Positions 44,652 to 54,249 of a stretch of 64,000 bases of DNA are shown piece after piece. The stretch is taken from NCBI GenBank assembly GCA_965262305.1, contig CBDHEY010000002.1, forward strand, positions 1,054,001 through 1,118,000. The letters run 5' to 3'. The translations under genes and the position numbers were made by a program. Source of the stretch: CBDHEY01 sp965262305 (GTDB lineage: Bacteria > Pseudomonadota > Gammaproteobacteria > Pseudomonadales > Cellvibrionaceae). The first letter of the stretch is position 1; each line of letters begins with the position of its first letter. The notes beneath the pieces are model-generated. The model was not told the DNA's origin. It worked only from the letters and a program-made list of their open reading frames with translations, and made no database searches.

Positions 44652-46280
44652 TTAAAAATTAATGTTTAATATCTCACGACTATCCAGATCTGTTATTAAA
44701 AGGTTCCCGGTTGAGTTAAAGGTGTGCGATATTCGATTGCCATTGAGTGGGTCTGGGGTCATAGTTTGTTGGAAGACTGTTTCGCCTCCATCTGAGACAG
44801 TTACTCTATATGCCAAATCTGGTGTGATGAAATACAAATCGATGCCGTCATCTTCGATATTTACCAACACATCTGAATTTGCATGGGTCACATTACTCAT
44901 CCCAACGCTTGGTGTATATGTTTCGTCCAGGTTAAAGAAACTACGCGCCGGCATCGAAGCGTTGAGGAAAAATTGATTAGATGCCCCTGCCCATAATTCA
45001 ACGGCAGGCCGCTGCCAATTAGCGTTATTTGTCGTTGGACCCATAGGGTCAGCATTTATCGTATTGTCTCTTCCAAAAGTAAAAATCTTGAGCCCTGGGG
45101 TGATAGTATTGTCTGCAATACGAAAAAAACCTTCCTGGTTATCATGATTTATAGCTCCCCAAAAATTTGAATTTGCAATGTTGGGGTTAGGGTAAGCGAT
45201 ACCATCTGTATTGTGGTTGCGGAAAAATTTTATTTCATCCCATATTTGATTACCTTGATTCACTATTCCATAGGCGGACCCAAACCCATTTCGAGGCGGC
45301 GCTAAACTTGCTATGTCTGCAATAATTTCATAACCATCGGTCAGTGCTGTATCGCCAGGATCTGAACCAGGAGCTGGCGCAGTGTTTGTCCAATACTCGT
45401 AATTCTTGGCAGAATCTGTAGGGTTTTCAACGGTGACGATGATATCTACTGCAGACCTTCCCGCTTTTAGGCTAACTGTAAAAGTACAAATCATATTGGT
45501 TACACCATAGTTGTATTGAAATGGTGCGCCAGCAAAGTCAAAGTCATCGCGATAGGACATTCTCAATGTCGCTATATCTCCGCCAGCGTGAACAATTTCT
45601 GTTTCCCAAGGTATTAACCAGGTTTTTCCATGCTCAGGCTCGGGGAAGGTGGGAAAGATCCCACCAAAAATCATTAACCAGTCATAGTAAAAAATATTCG
45701 TGCCGCTGAGATAAGGAGAGAGCATTGGGTTTTGATATAGCTCTTCATGGTTAGTAATCTTGTTAAATATTGACACGATTCTGCCACCAAATTCGGGTAC
45801 CAAGGTGACCCTCAGGTATTCGTTTTCCATTACCCAGCTGGCTAAAGTCGTTGAGTCTGGTACTAAATAGTTGACACTCTCTAACGTATTGTTTGAATTC
45901 AAACTGAACTGCCAATGATTGATGGGATAGGTGCTTTGATTCAAGCTTACGTCTACGTCGGCATCAAACCCTAATGGCTGCGGTTCCGGTAGTTCGATAA
46001 GTGATGGAAATAGTTCACTCGGTGTTGGTGTTGGTGCAGGAGTCGCTGTTTGGTTGGGTGTTTCCGTCGGTTGCGCTAATGGTGTTTCGGTATTGTTATC
46101 TAGCGGCGTTGGTGTAATTTGCGGTGATATCTCACTAGTAGGAGTCGGGGAACCGGTGTTTTGTGGAACAGGTGTTGGTGAAGCTTGATTGACGGGCGAA
46201 TCATCACTGTTATTGCTGTTTGAGCCACCACATGACAACAAAACAATACTGAATATAATGGCCAATGCGTTAAATTTCAT
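44652..46280 (-). CDS. Lipoprotein with Pro/Thr-rich linker and DUF5107-like domain
   Basis: This 542-residue protein has a lipoprotein signal (IVLLSCGGS, lipid Cys about 17), a long Pro/Thr/Ser linker (about 20-90, repeats of TPTP/PTPVP) and a large domain (about 110-450) resembling DUF5107 / galactose-mutarotase-like folds (LRVTLVPEFGGRIVSIFNK is the family hallmark), then a short C-terminal beta domain. The linker suggests a surface-displayed carbohydrate-active or carbohydrate-binding protein, as in polysaccharide-degrading marine bacteria. No other glycan gene is directly adjacent. Enzyme activity is not established from sequence. Confidence 0.8.
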   Translation of the reverse strand: MKFNALAIIFSIVLLSCGGSNSNNSDDSPVNQASPTPVPQNTGSPTPTSEISPQITPTPLDNNTETPLAQPTETPNQTATPAPTPTPSELFPSLIELPEPQPLGFDADVDVSLNQSTYPINHWQFSLNSNNTLESVNYLVPDSTTLASWVMENEYLRVTLVPEFGGRIVSIFNKITNHEELYQNPMLSPYLSGTNIFYYDWLMIFGGIFPTFPEPEHGKTWLIPWETEIVHAGGDIATLRMSYRDDFDFAGAPFQYNYGVTNMICTFTVSLKAGRSAVDIIVTVENPTDSAKNYEYWTNTAPAPGSDPGDTALTDGYEIIADIASLAPPRNGFGSAYGIVNQGNQIWDEIKFFRNHNTDGIAYPNPNIANSNFWGAINHDNQEGFFRIADNTITPGLKIFTFGRDNTINADPMGPTTNNANWQRPAVELWAGASNQFFLNASMPARSFFNLDETYTPSVGMSNVTHANSDVLVNIEDDGIDLYFITPDLAYRVTVSDGGETVFQQTMTPDPLNGNRISHTFNSTGNLLITDLDSREILNINF

Positions 46281-46470
46281 GCAGATTATTCTCGTTTTTA
46301 AAAATGCGAAGTCATACAGCAGCAGATCAATGATATTTGTCGTTGATGTTTCAAATTTTTATAAGTTATTCTCAACGTATTTGTTCGATCGCGCGCGCTT
46401 AATCTAATATTCTACTAAGCGATTGCGTTAGAATCATATTGATATTTTCAACTAAATAAAAACTACTCCT

Positions 46471-47271
46471 TTGACTACTTTAACTATTTCATTATTGCAA
46501 ACCGATTTATTGTGGCGTAAACCTCAAAACAATAGAGAAAATATAAAAAACAGGCTTGAGTCATTGACTAACACCACGGATTTGGTGGTATTACCAGAAG
46601 TGTTTACTTCGGGTTTTGCAGCTGGTGCTAGTTGGACAGAAGAGGAACTGTCCGATTTGAGTGAAACGCTATCCTGGATGAAATCCGTATCTTCAGAGTT
46701 AAATTTTGCGCTGGCTGGCAGCACTGTATGGCCAGACAAAGACGCTATGCGCAATAGACTCTACTTTTCAGAACCCGATGGAAAAGTGAGCTTCTATGAC
46801 AAGTGTCATTTATTTCGTATGGCTGGTGAAAATAAACGCTATGTGGCGGGTACCGAAAAAAAGGTCATAGAATTCCGTGGTTTTCGTATTTTACTCACAA
46901 TATGTTACGACATTCGATTCCCTGTTTTTTGCCGTAATACTGGTGATTATGATCTGATATTGTGTGTCGCTAACTGGCCAAAACAACGTCACGAAGCCTG
47001 GCAAACTCTGCTTAAGGCTCGTGCCATCGAAAATCAAGCGTATGTAGTTGGAGTCAATCGGGTAGGGGAGGACGGTAAAGGTTTGCAATACGATGGCGGT
47101 TCATGTGTATTAGACTACGAAGGTAATAGCCTCTGTGATTTTGATAATGGTGAACAAGGATTAAAATCCACTGTAATCAATCTACAAGCGCTAGAAAAAT
47201 TTAGGAAGGTATTTCCTGTTTGGCAAGATAGTGATGCCTTTTCCTTGGATTTAAGTAATTTGGATAAATAG
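46471..47271 (+). CDS. Nitrilase-superfamily omega-amidase (YafV-like)
   Basis: This 266-residue carbon-nitrogen hydrolase has the Glu-Lys-Cys triad: Glu in VLPEVFTSGF, Lys in FYDKCHLF, Cys in LLTICYDIRFP. The pattern fits the YafV/omega-amidase branch, which hydrolyses alpha-ketoglutaramate-type amides in metabolite repair. The start is a TTG at 46471; no strong ribosome binding site is visible, but the family N-terminus (TISLLQTDLLW) begins here. The yfbR start codon follows its stop directly, so translation is likely coupled. Confidence 0.9.
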   Translation: MTTLTISLLQTDLLWRKPQNNRENIKNRLESLTNTTDLVVLPEVFTSGFAAGASWTEEELSDLSETLSWMKSVSSELNFALAGSTVWPDKDAMRNRLYFSEPDGKVSFYDKCHLFRMAGENKRYVAGTEKKVIEFRGFRILLTICYDIRFPVFCRNTGDYDLILCVANWPKQRHEAWQTLLKARAIENQAYVVGVNRVGEDGKGLQYDGGSCVLDYEGNSLCDFDNGEQGLKSTVINLQALEKFRKVFPVWQDSDAFSLDLSNLDK

Positions 47272-47868
47272 ATGATCAGTCACTTTTACGCGTATATCTC
47301 TAAAATTCGTTGGTTGCAACGCTGGGGGCTAAAACGCAACACTATATCTGAAAATGTCATGGAGCATAGTTGGGAGGTTTCAGCTATTGCCCATATACTT
47401 GCTACTATACGAAATCGATATTTTGATGGAAATTTAGACCCAAATGCTGTTGCAACAACGGCGCTCTACCATGATTGTGGAGAAGTCATTACAGGAGACA
47501 TGCCATCACCAATAAAATATCACTCTCCGGAGATTACAAAAGCCTATAAGGCGATTGAAAGGCAAGCTGAAAATGAATTGTTAAAATTGCTGCCAGAGCC
47601 ATTAAAAGCTGATTATGAAGATTTGCTTCTAGAAGAAAAAATCCCAATCGAGTACAAAAAGATTATTAAAGCAGCAGATACCGTGGCGGCATATTTAAAG
47701 TGCCAAGCGGAGGTAAATGCAGGAAATTCAGAATTTGCTATGGCAGTTAAAGATGTCGAAGCGCGACTTAGAAATCTTGATTTACCAGAGCTGCAATTTT
47801 TCCTTGATACTTTCGTACCCAGTTGCACGCTTACATTAGATGAACTCTTGAAGCCTAACGGTGTGTAA
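47272..47868 (+). CDS. yfbR: 5'-deoxynucleotidase YfbR (HD domain)
   Basis: This 198-residue HD-domain phosphohydrolase matches YfbR in length and motifs: RWGLKRNTISENVMEHSWEV (His), YHDCGEVITGDMPSPIKY with the HD pair, and IIKAADTVAAYLKCQAEV. It dephosphorylates 5'-deoxyribonucleoside monophosphates and helps balance nucleotide pools. Its ATG abuts the upstream gene's stop codon with no gap, indicating translational coupling with the amidase. Confidence 0.94.
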   Translation: MISHFYAYISKIRWLQRWGLKRNTISENVMEHSWEVSAIAHILATIRNRYFDGNLDPNAVATTALYHDCGEVITGDMPSPIKYHSPEITKAYKAIERQAENELLKLLPEPLKADYEDLLLEEKIPIEYKKIIKAADTVAAYLKCQAEVNAGNSEFAMAVKDVEARLRNLDLPELQFFLDTFVPSCTLTLDELLKPNGV

Positions 47869-47958
47869 TTGAGTGTGAATCTATTAATTCGTTTGCAATT
47901 CACTTCAGATTTCTTGTCAAACCCCTTCATTTGCTGGTGAGGCTAAGATATTTCGAGT

Positions 47959-48052
47959 TATAATCGCGCGATTATCGCCTAACAGCAGGCGAAGTCTTGA
48001 ACGCAAGAATCGATTTCGTCGAAATCAATTGTCACGGATTAATAAAGGTTCA
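47959..48052 (+). promoter_or_regulatory. Promoter-like box and multi-hairpin leader upstream of the PMT gene
   Basis: A perfect TATAAT (47959-47964) is followed by the palindrome TAATCGCGCGATTA (47961-47974) and three stem-loops in a row: CGCCT/AGGCG (47976-47980 with 47987-47991), CTTG/CAAG (47996-48007) and GATTTC/GAAATC (48012-48026). The -35 region is poor. A G+C-rich start region after the -10 box is typical of growth-rate-controlled promoters. The hairpins would lie in the 5' leader of the transcript. Confidence 0.5.
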
Positions 48053-48169
48053 ATGGCTAAAAATAGAACAAAACTAGATGAGCGGTCGACGACCATTTCT
48101 GTTCTAATTAATAGAATAATAAACGTACCATTAACACAATTAAAAAAGATAGAAGTTACCCATGTCTAA
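48053..48169 (+). CDS. 38-codon leader ORF overlapping the PMT start
   Basis: This short frame starts at ATG 48053 with AAAGG six bases upstream, a better ribosome binding site than that of the next gene. It encodes 38 residues (MAKNRTKLDERSTTISV..., ending KKIEVTHV), basic and without a membrane segment, and stops at 48169 after overlapping the PMT start codon (48162) in another frame. This arrangement suits translational coupling. I know no homologue; it could be a regulatory leader peptide. Confidence 0.45.
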   Translation: MAKNRTKLDERSTTISVLINRIINVPLTQLKKIEVTHV

Positions 48170-49700
48170 CCTAATAGAAAAAGTCCGACAATTTGATTTG
48201 GACCAGATCAGTTTTAAGCAGTTTTCGATCATAATACTTGTCATTTTTTTATTCGGTGCTTCTATTCGATTTTGGAATCTCGACCGCTTTAATGAACTTG
48301 TTTTCGATGAAGTGTATTTTCCTAAATTTGCATATGATTACTTAAATCAGGATCGTTTTTTTCACGTACATCCACCACTAGGGAAATTAACGCAGGCTGC
48401 TGGAATATGGATATATAACAATCTTCCTTGGGTAGACGATCCTAATATTGGTACTGTAGAGCTTCACAAGTTAAATGCACATAGTTGGCGCTGGGTAAAT
48501 GCTTTATTTGGGTCGCTCTTGTGTTTACTGGTCGCTGGAACTGTTTATTTATTAACTAGAAACCGTCTATTCACAGTTTTTGCGGCACTCTTTGTCGTAT
48601 TGGATGGTTCTCTCATTGTAGCGTCACGATATGGTTTAAGTAATATTCAAATCGTGTTTTTTGGGTTTTTATCAATGTTCTTCTTGGTCAAGGCCTTGAC
48701 CGCCACTCAAAATCATCGTCGTTGGTTGATCATATGTGGCCTATTACTCGGATGCACTTTTAGCATTAAGTGGAATGGTTTGGCGTATTCGTTAATTTCA
48801 TGGTGTATTTTCATCGGTGCGACTTTGTGTTTGATGGGTGAAAAAGAAATCAACAAAATCGCCTTGTTGAAAAAGGAAGAAGATGCAGCGGCTTCAAATA
48901 AAAAGAAAAACAAAAATAAGAAAAAAGACGATAAATCCTCCGAAGAGAATAATTCTACTTCATCCGTGTCGGTGGCATCTCACTTCAATATCTTTTCACG
49001 CATTAAAGTGTACGAATATTTTGGTTATCTTTTTGTTATTCCTTTTGTTGTATATTCTTTGTTTTGGATACCGGATTTAAATCTAAATAGTCGTCATGCA
49101 GAATATGGTTTTGTCGGTATGCAAAAACAAATTCGCGGTTACCATGGAAATACAATTGGTGCGGATGTGCATCCTTATTGCTCTCGTTGGTACACATGGC
49201 CAATTATGCAGCGTCCGATTAGTTATTATTTCAAGAAAAAACCGGTAATGAAAGATGGTGAGTCGGTTAATATCGTAAGAGATGTACATCTATTTGGAAA
49301 CCCGTTTTTATACTGGATGGGCATTGTTGCTTTAGTTTGGATCATTACAAAATGGATGTTTACGATGTTAGTCTGGCTACGATTAGGCGTTGTGACTGCT
49401 ACCATGCCTGTTTACTCCGTTATCTCTCTTGGGTTTTTATCTAATTTTCTTCCGTGGGTGATAGTTTCTCGTTGTACGTTTTTTTACCACTATCAGTCAG
49501 CATCCGTATTCAAGTTTTTAGCATTGGCTTGGGTAACTGCTGAACTCATTAAGGGTGAAGCCATTTGGCAGAAGGTGTTAGGTAGTACCATAGTCCTAAT
49601 TGTATTTGCAGGCTTTATATATTGGCTTCCGGTACAACTTGGTCTGCCTATAGAAAGCCCAAGCTACTACAGCCGTATGTGGTTCAGAAGCTGGATTTAA
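48162..49700 (+). CDS. PMT-family dolichyl-phosphate-mannose-type protein mannosyltransferase
   Basis: This 512-residue polytopic enzyme matches the protein O-mannosyltransferase (GT39) family: catalytic Asp49-Glu50 in ELVFDEVYFPKFAYDY, the loop HVHPPLGKL, and a PMT_4TMC-type C-terminal bundle (NPFLYWMG, FLPWVIVSRCTFFYHYQ). It would move mannose or a similar sugar from a polyprenyl phosphate carrier to exported proteins at the membrane. An odd Lys/Asn/Glu/Ser-rich insert (about residues 238-272, including KKKNKNKKKDDKSSEEN) lies in a cytoplasmic loop. Starts at ATG 48162, overlapping a 38-codon ORF. The next gene encodes a second GT39-like protein. Confidence 0.88.
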   Translation: MSNLIEKVRQFDLDQISFKQFSIIILVIFLFGASIRFWNLDRFNELVFDEVYFPKFAYDYLNQDRFFHVHPPLGKLTQAAGIWIYNNLPWVDDPNIGTVELHKLNAHSWRWVNALFGSLLCLLVAGTVYLLTRNRLFTVFAALFVVLDGSLIVASRYGLSNIQIVFFGFLSMFFLVKALTATQNHRRWLIICGLLLGCTFSIKWNGLAYSLISWCIFIGATLCLMGEKEINKIALLKKEEDAAASNKKKNKNKKKDDKSSEENNSTSSVSVASHFNIFSRIKVYEYFGYLFVIPFVVYSLFWIPDLNLNSRHAEYGFVGMQKQIRGYHGNTIGADVHPYCSRWYTWPIMQRPISYYFKKKPVMKDGESVNIVRDVHLFGNPFLYWMGIVALVWIITKWMFTMLVWLRLGVVTATMPVYSVISLGFLSNFLPWVIVSRCTFFYHYQSASVFKFLALAWVTAELIKGEAIWQKVLGSTIVLIVFAGFIYWLPVQLGLPIESPSYYSRMWFRSWI

Positions 49701-49730
49701 CAACCTCAATAACACTAAGAAAAGAGTTAT

Positions 49731-51560
49731 ATGTATAGTTACTACAACCCCAATCTTGCGAAGCAGTTCGAGGTTGTAAAACTCGGAGTTTTGGTCCTTC
49801 TTTGGATCCTCGGCGCTCTGTATTTTTCATTGAATCGCTTTTCCATCGAATCGGTTGAAAAAGATGGAAGCGAAATATCTCTCCCGTATAAAAAACATTT
49901 GGGCCGGAATTTAAAAATAAATTTTGACCTCGAACTTTATTCTCCTATTGATCAAGTTGTTCAGGTTAATGTGGTCGCAGATGATTGGGTGGAAGCAGTT
50001 TCTGTTGATGGTGAGACTGCTCTGAAAATCATTAATTATCCACGGACGCGGACCACTTACCAAGATATTGACTATGGTGATGTCTATTCGTTGAATCTAA
50101 AAAAAGGCAGTAATCACGTCCTAGTCAGAACTTTTAACAAGGGTGGCAATGCGACCCTTATGTTTAAACAAAAATATTCTTTTTATGAATACATCCTAGC
50201 GTTTTTTACGTTAATTCTTCCGCTTATATTTTTTGTATTCCAATTTGTTCGATTTATTCTAGATAACGGTACTCGACTATATTTTTTAGTTACCAAAGTC
50301 CCGCTTGCCATTCATATAATTTGGATTGCCGCGATACTTCGGACAGTTTATTTTTACGATATGGGGTATATTCATTTTCAGCATGATTATCGCGGTCATA
50401 TCGAATATATTCAGTTTTTTGCTAATTACTTTACAATTCCACTCCCACATAAAGGATGGGAGTATCCTCAACAACCTTTGTACTATGTCTTTACGGGTAT
50501 CATATACAAAATATGTTCTTTATTCGATATGCAAGAGCGGCCTAGCTTAAAGGTCATTGGAACTGTAACAACGCTATTATCGAGTATTGCGCTTTTATAT
50601 GCATATAGATTAGTTTGTCTTTTAACTAAAGATAAAATTGTACATAACCTCGTTGTTGCATTTTTAGCTTTTACTCCATCTTTAATTTACATGTCTGCTC
50701 GTACAAACAATGACCCTTGGGCGGCGAGTCTCGCTATCATCTCATTATTTTATATTGTGGCGAGCTTCAAGCATGATTTCAGAAAATATTTTTGGCCGGC
50801 AGTGATTTGGTCTGCGCTATTGTTTTTAACGAAAATTTCTGCCCTTGGTATCCAGTTATTGTTTATTTGTGTGCTTTTGACTTTGTATTACAAAGACAAA
50901 GATAAAGCAATTAAACCAATGTTTCACTATGCATGGGTTGGAGCACTGGTATTAACCTATACGATGTTTAGAGCCTATTACCCAGCGGCGGAAGCGTTTG
51001 TATTTGTCAATGGCGGAATTTGGCCTGGGCAAGATTTAAGGCCATTGAATGCAAATTATTTTTTGTCGTTTTATTTCTTTGATTTGCTAGAGCAAGGGCA
51101 ATCACATATTCGAGAAGCCGATACAGATAATATAAAATACTCATTTTTTAGTTACCAATACGGAACCATGTTGTTTGGTCAGTTTGACTACCAGTATTGG
51201 CGTGAGCGTAATTACATGTTGACGATTAACATGCAGCTCATTGTACTGCTGGCTTTAATCGTTCCTTTAGGTTGGATTGTTTCATTGTTTACTAAGAAAA
51301 ATTTAATAGAGAAATTTATGGCAATGGTTGCAATAGTTTCTTTTGTATTAGTTTTAAAGTTTATTTTTGACTATCCAACAATGTCTAACACTGATTTTAG
51401 ATACTATACTGCGATTCAGTTTATATTAGCTTACTTTTTTGCGACAGGGCTTAGATCGGTTATGAATTTACACAAGTATGTGAAAAAGTTTTTAATATTT
51501 GTTGCCGGGGCTTTGTTTATACTTCAAGCGTTTTTTGTAATAAACCTTATATCTGTATAG
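49731..51560 (+). CDS. GT39-like membrane glycosyltransferase
   Basis: This 609-residue protein has one N-terminal membrane helix, a soluble beta-rich region (about 45-140), then about ten membrane helices with features of GT39/ArnT-like enzymes: the acidic loop YFYDMGYIHFQHDYRGH, GWEYPQQPLYYV (the P-x-L loop after the catalytic acid) and SARTNNDPWAASLA. It probably uses a polyprenyl-linked sugar donor. Starts 30 bases after the PMT gene, same strand; the two likely act in one surface-glycosylation pathway. Acceptor unknown. Confidence 0.8.
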   Translation: MYSYYNPNLAKQFEVVKLGVLVLLWILGALYFSLNRFSIESVEKDGSEISLPYKKHLGRNLKINFDLELYSPIDQVVQVNVVADDWVEAVSVDGETALKIINYPRTRTTYQDIDYGDVYSLNLKKGSNHVLVRTFNKGGNATLMFKQKYSFYEYILAFFTLILPLIFFVFQFVRFILDNGTRLYFLVTKVPLAIHIIWIAAILRTVYFYDMGYIHFQHDYRGHIEYIQFFANYFTIPLPHKGWEYPQQPLYYVFTGIIYKICSLFDMQERPSLKVIGTVTTLLSSIALLYAYRLVCLLTKDKIVHNLVVAFLAFTPSLIYMSARTNNDPWAASLAIISLFYIVASFKHDFRKYFWPAVIWSALLFLTKISALGIQLLFICVLLTLYYKDKDKAIKPMFHYAWVGALVLTYTMFRAYYPAAEAFVFVNGGIWPGQDLRPLNANYFLSFYFFDLLEQGQSHIREADTDNIKYSFFSYQYGTMLFGQFDYQYWRERNYMLTINMQLIVLLALIVPLGWIVSLFTKKNLIEKFMAMVAIVSFVLVLKFIFDYPTMSNTDFRYYTAIQFILAYFFATGLRSVMNLHKYVKKFLIFVAGALFILQAFFVINLISV

Positions 51561-51585
51561 GTTTATTTTAAAAGTAGGATTTTGT

Positions 51586-53520
51586 TCAATGGATATTTTC
51601 CCAGCGAATATCCTTTCCTGATTTTACGAAATTCCCACCTTTTCCTTCTTGGCGTAAATTAAACTGAGCGCCATTAATACTAATAAGAACATTTGGAAAC
51701 GTAGATTTGTAAATTTTTACCTCTGCCTTTCTGCTCTTTTTAAAAAATATTTCAATCTGATCAACGGCTGCATTGAGTTTCGCTACTTCACGTTTTAATT
51801 CATCGATAATTTTTTTTATCGCTTGCGTTTTTCCAAGTAAATCTTGATCGGTGGGGTTTTCCTTGATTTTTAACATTCTCTTGTTAAACATAAACTCCAG
51901 CTTCGCAAGTTGTTCTGTTTTATGTTTTTGTGTTTCAAGAAGTTGTTTATATTGCGATTGTTGTGATTGCGGTGTGCCTGCGGTAATGAAAGTTTTTATC
52001 CCTCCATCGGCTCCAATTGATTTAGCTTCAACGCCAGCTTGGCCATAGCATTCCCCGCCGAAAATCCGTCCTTTACCGGTGCCTTCACCGCCGGCCATTA
52101 CTTTATGTTTTGCCTCTGAATGACAATAACTAATGTATTCTTTGACCAATATGTCGTGACCGGCATTAATTTTTGTTTGGCTAATATATTGCGCCTGAAT
52201 ATCTCCGCCTGCTTTTAAAATACATGTGTACTCAGGATCATCTTTATTTTCTGGGTCAGCTCCTACAACTCCACATTTCACTGTAATATTATTTTTAGCT
52301 CGCATGATCGCGTTTGTAACGACACCTTCAACAATAATATCCCCAGTGACATTTATTTTCATGCCTGGCATCACTTCTCCTCGGACCAATAGCGAGCCAT
52401 CGAACGTCACGTGCCCGGTAGAGAGGGCAACATTATTCACTACGAGCGTTTTATCGACCTTAACACCATCTTTTAAAATGACTGGGTGGCCTTTTGTGGA
52501 AGACAATAAAATACTATCGTCTTCTTCTGAAATTCGTGTTCCGGGTAGTTCGCTATTGTATGGAAGATCTACACCATCAATAGCAGGAATTGCTTGACCT
52601 TTGACGTTGTAACCACTTATTCCTTCTGTGGCTGGAGTCCTTTTCATGAGCGGAGTTTCAGGATCAACGATAGTGAATTCAAGAACCTCTTTAGTATCGA
52701 TTTTTCCTGATTTACTTTCTTTAGGTTTTACTGTTTGAGTTTGCTCTACTAGGGGGGTGAATTCCGCATCGTTACCATTCACGGGTTCTCTGCCTTTAGC
52801 GAATGCTAAACCTTCCGCTTTTTGCTCATTTAGAACCTGAGTAAGAATGCTCTTATCGCATGCACGAGAATCAACCTCCGCATTCTTTAAAGCAAACTTT
52901 AACAGCTCTTGGTCCATTTCTCGTCCGCCAAAGGGAGGCGAGAGCGTGATATAAGCCGTCATCAAGTCATCATCAAAGGTGATTGAGGCTTCAGCATTTC
53001 TTTTTTCGCCGAGTTCGTATTCTCCTCGTTCTCCACTTTGGGCGGCTCGAGATATACCTGGTATAGCGTTGGCACCATAGTAAAACCGCTCATAACCTAA
53101 CCTAGTTAACTCCATGCGGATTGCATCTGGTGATAAATCATGTGTCTTTGGACTATCTTCTAAGATTGCAAATAGTTTTTTGTTTTCATCTAACTTAAAA
53201 CGAATTTGTGTAAATACTTTTGATCCATCAATTTCGCCAACCAGATAGGCATGATCAGTTTTAAGATCTTGCTCATTAATGATTTGATTTACTTTTTCTT
53301 CATCAATTTTAAAGTATTGATAGGTAGCGGATTTTAGCTGATTAGAAAGCTCGCTTATGGGAAGATTTTCTTCCGATTCCTGTTGTTCAAAGTAGAGAAC
53401 TAAATGTTGATCTTCGTTTTCGATTTTTACTTGAAAATAAGGAAGCAAGCCGGGCCGGGGTTGGTCCTGGTTATCTAGATGAATTTCAGAGCTGTCGGTA
53501 GAGTCAATGTCCGCGTTCAT
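51586..53520 (-). CDS. FapA family (DUF342) protein
   Basis: This 644-residue cytoplasmic protein belongs to the FapA/DUF342 family: a variable N-terminal half (about 1-250) and a repetitive right-handed beta-helix (about 300-520; alternating V.G.I...G.V patterns such as SLLVRGEVMPGMKINVTGDIIVEGVV), then a C-terminal coiled coil (about 545-610). Members have been linked to flagellar or polar functions in vibrios; the role here is unknown. Starts at ATG 53520. Convergent with the GT39-like gene, with only 25 bases between. Confidence 0.88.
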   Translation of the reverse strand: MNADIDSTDSSEIHLDNQDQPRPGLLPYFQVKIENEDQHLVLYFEQQESEENLPISELSNQLKSATYQYFKIDEEKVNQIINEQDLKTDHAYLVGEIDGSKVFTQIRFKLDENKKLFAILEDSPKTHDLSPDAIRMELTRLGYERFYYGANAIPGISRAAQSGERGEYELGEKRNAEASITFDDDLMTAYITLSPPFGGREMDQELLKFALKNAEVDSRACDKSILTQVLNEQKAEGLAFAKGREPVNGNDAEFTPLVEQTQTVKPKESKSGKIDTKEVLEFTIVDPETPLMKRTPATEGISGYNVKGQAIPAIDGVDLPYNSELPGTRISEEDDSILLSSTKGHPVILKDGVKVDKTLVVNNVALSTGHVTFDGSLLVRGEVMPGMKINVTGDIIVEGVVTNAIMRAKNNITVKCGVVGADPENKDDPEYTCILKAGGDIQAQYISQTKINAGHDILVKEYISYCHSEAKHKVMAGGEGTGKGRIFGGECYGQAGVEAKSIGADGGIKTFITAGTPQSQQSQYKQLLETQKHKTEQLAKLEFMFNKRMLKIKENPTDQDLLGKTQAIKKIIDELKREVAKLNAAVDQIEIFFKKSRKAEVKIYKSTFPNVLISINGAQFNLRQEGKGGNFVKSGKDIRWENIH

Positions 53521-53614
53521 CCTTAAAGTATAGACTGTATTGGTATAAGAATAGGGGCGAACGATGCTAGAAAACGTATTAGATCTGCATGTAAATATAG
53601 TAAATAAATATTAA

Positions 53615-54052
53615 TTAATATTTTTTAATAATTTTTGTTAATCTAATGTCGAAAGTTAGCGTGGAATTTGGTCCAATTTTTGTTCCGACTCCTTTTTTAC
53701 CCCAGGCTAACTCAGGAGGAATTACGAATTCATATCTCGCTCCCTCTGACATCAGCTGTATTCCCTCTTGAAGTCCTTCAATCGCTTCGCTCAGACTAAA
53801 TTGCTCTATTTCTCCCTTTTTGTAGGTATCTTCGATAATGGTTCCATCTACTAGCCATGCTCTTTGGTTAATTTGTACTTCGTCATTAAGTGTCGGGTGC
53901 TGCCCGTGACCCAGATCCAATACGCGATATAAAACACCGGAATCGGTTGTGATCACATCCGATTTGGATTTGTATTTGTCTAAGTAAATTTCAGTGTTTT
54001 TACGATTTAATCCTGCAGATCCTTTAGAGGATTTCTGTTTTGATCTTGCCAT
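53615..54052 (-). CDS. FKBP-type peptidyl-prolyl cis-trans isomerase
   Basis: This 145-residue protein has a basic N-terminal tail (about 1-25) and one FKBP domain (about 35-145; GVLYRVLDLGHG, DGTIIEDTYKKG, GLQEGIQLMSEGARYEFVIPPELAWGKKG, LTFDIRLTKI). It should catalyse proline isomerisation in protein folding. No signal peptide is seen, so it is probably cytoplasmic. I use ATG 54052; a TTG at 54070 would add six residues. It is divergent from the GGDEF gene. Confidence 0.92.
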   Translation of the reverse strand: MARSKQKSSKGSAGLNRKNTEIYLDKYKSKSDVITTDSGVLYRVLDLGHGQHPTLNDEVQINQRAWLVDGTIIEDTYKKGEIEQFSLSEAIEGLQEGIQLMSEGARYEFVIPPELAWGKKGVGTKIGPNSTLTFDIRLTKIIKKY

Positions 54053-54249
54053 AAGGGTCTTTTTCGCCAAAAAGCCAATAATTCTAGTGTATTTGGTTTA
54101 AAAAAGTCGAATTTACTCATCTATTATGTTGCTTTACCTATATTTGTATTTATTTTGCTCATAAGTATGTGGGATATTTGCTTTGATCTAGAATTTACGG
54201 CTATATTGACTTAAATGGATAAATTACAAACAAAATTGGACTAATTTTA

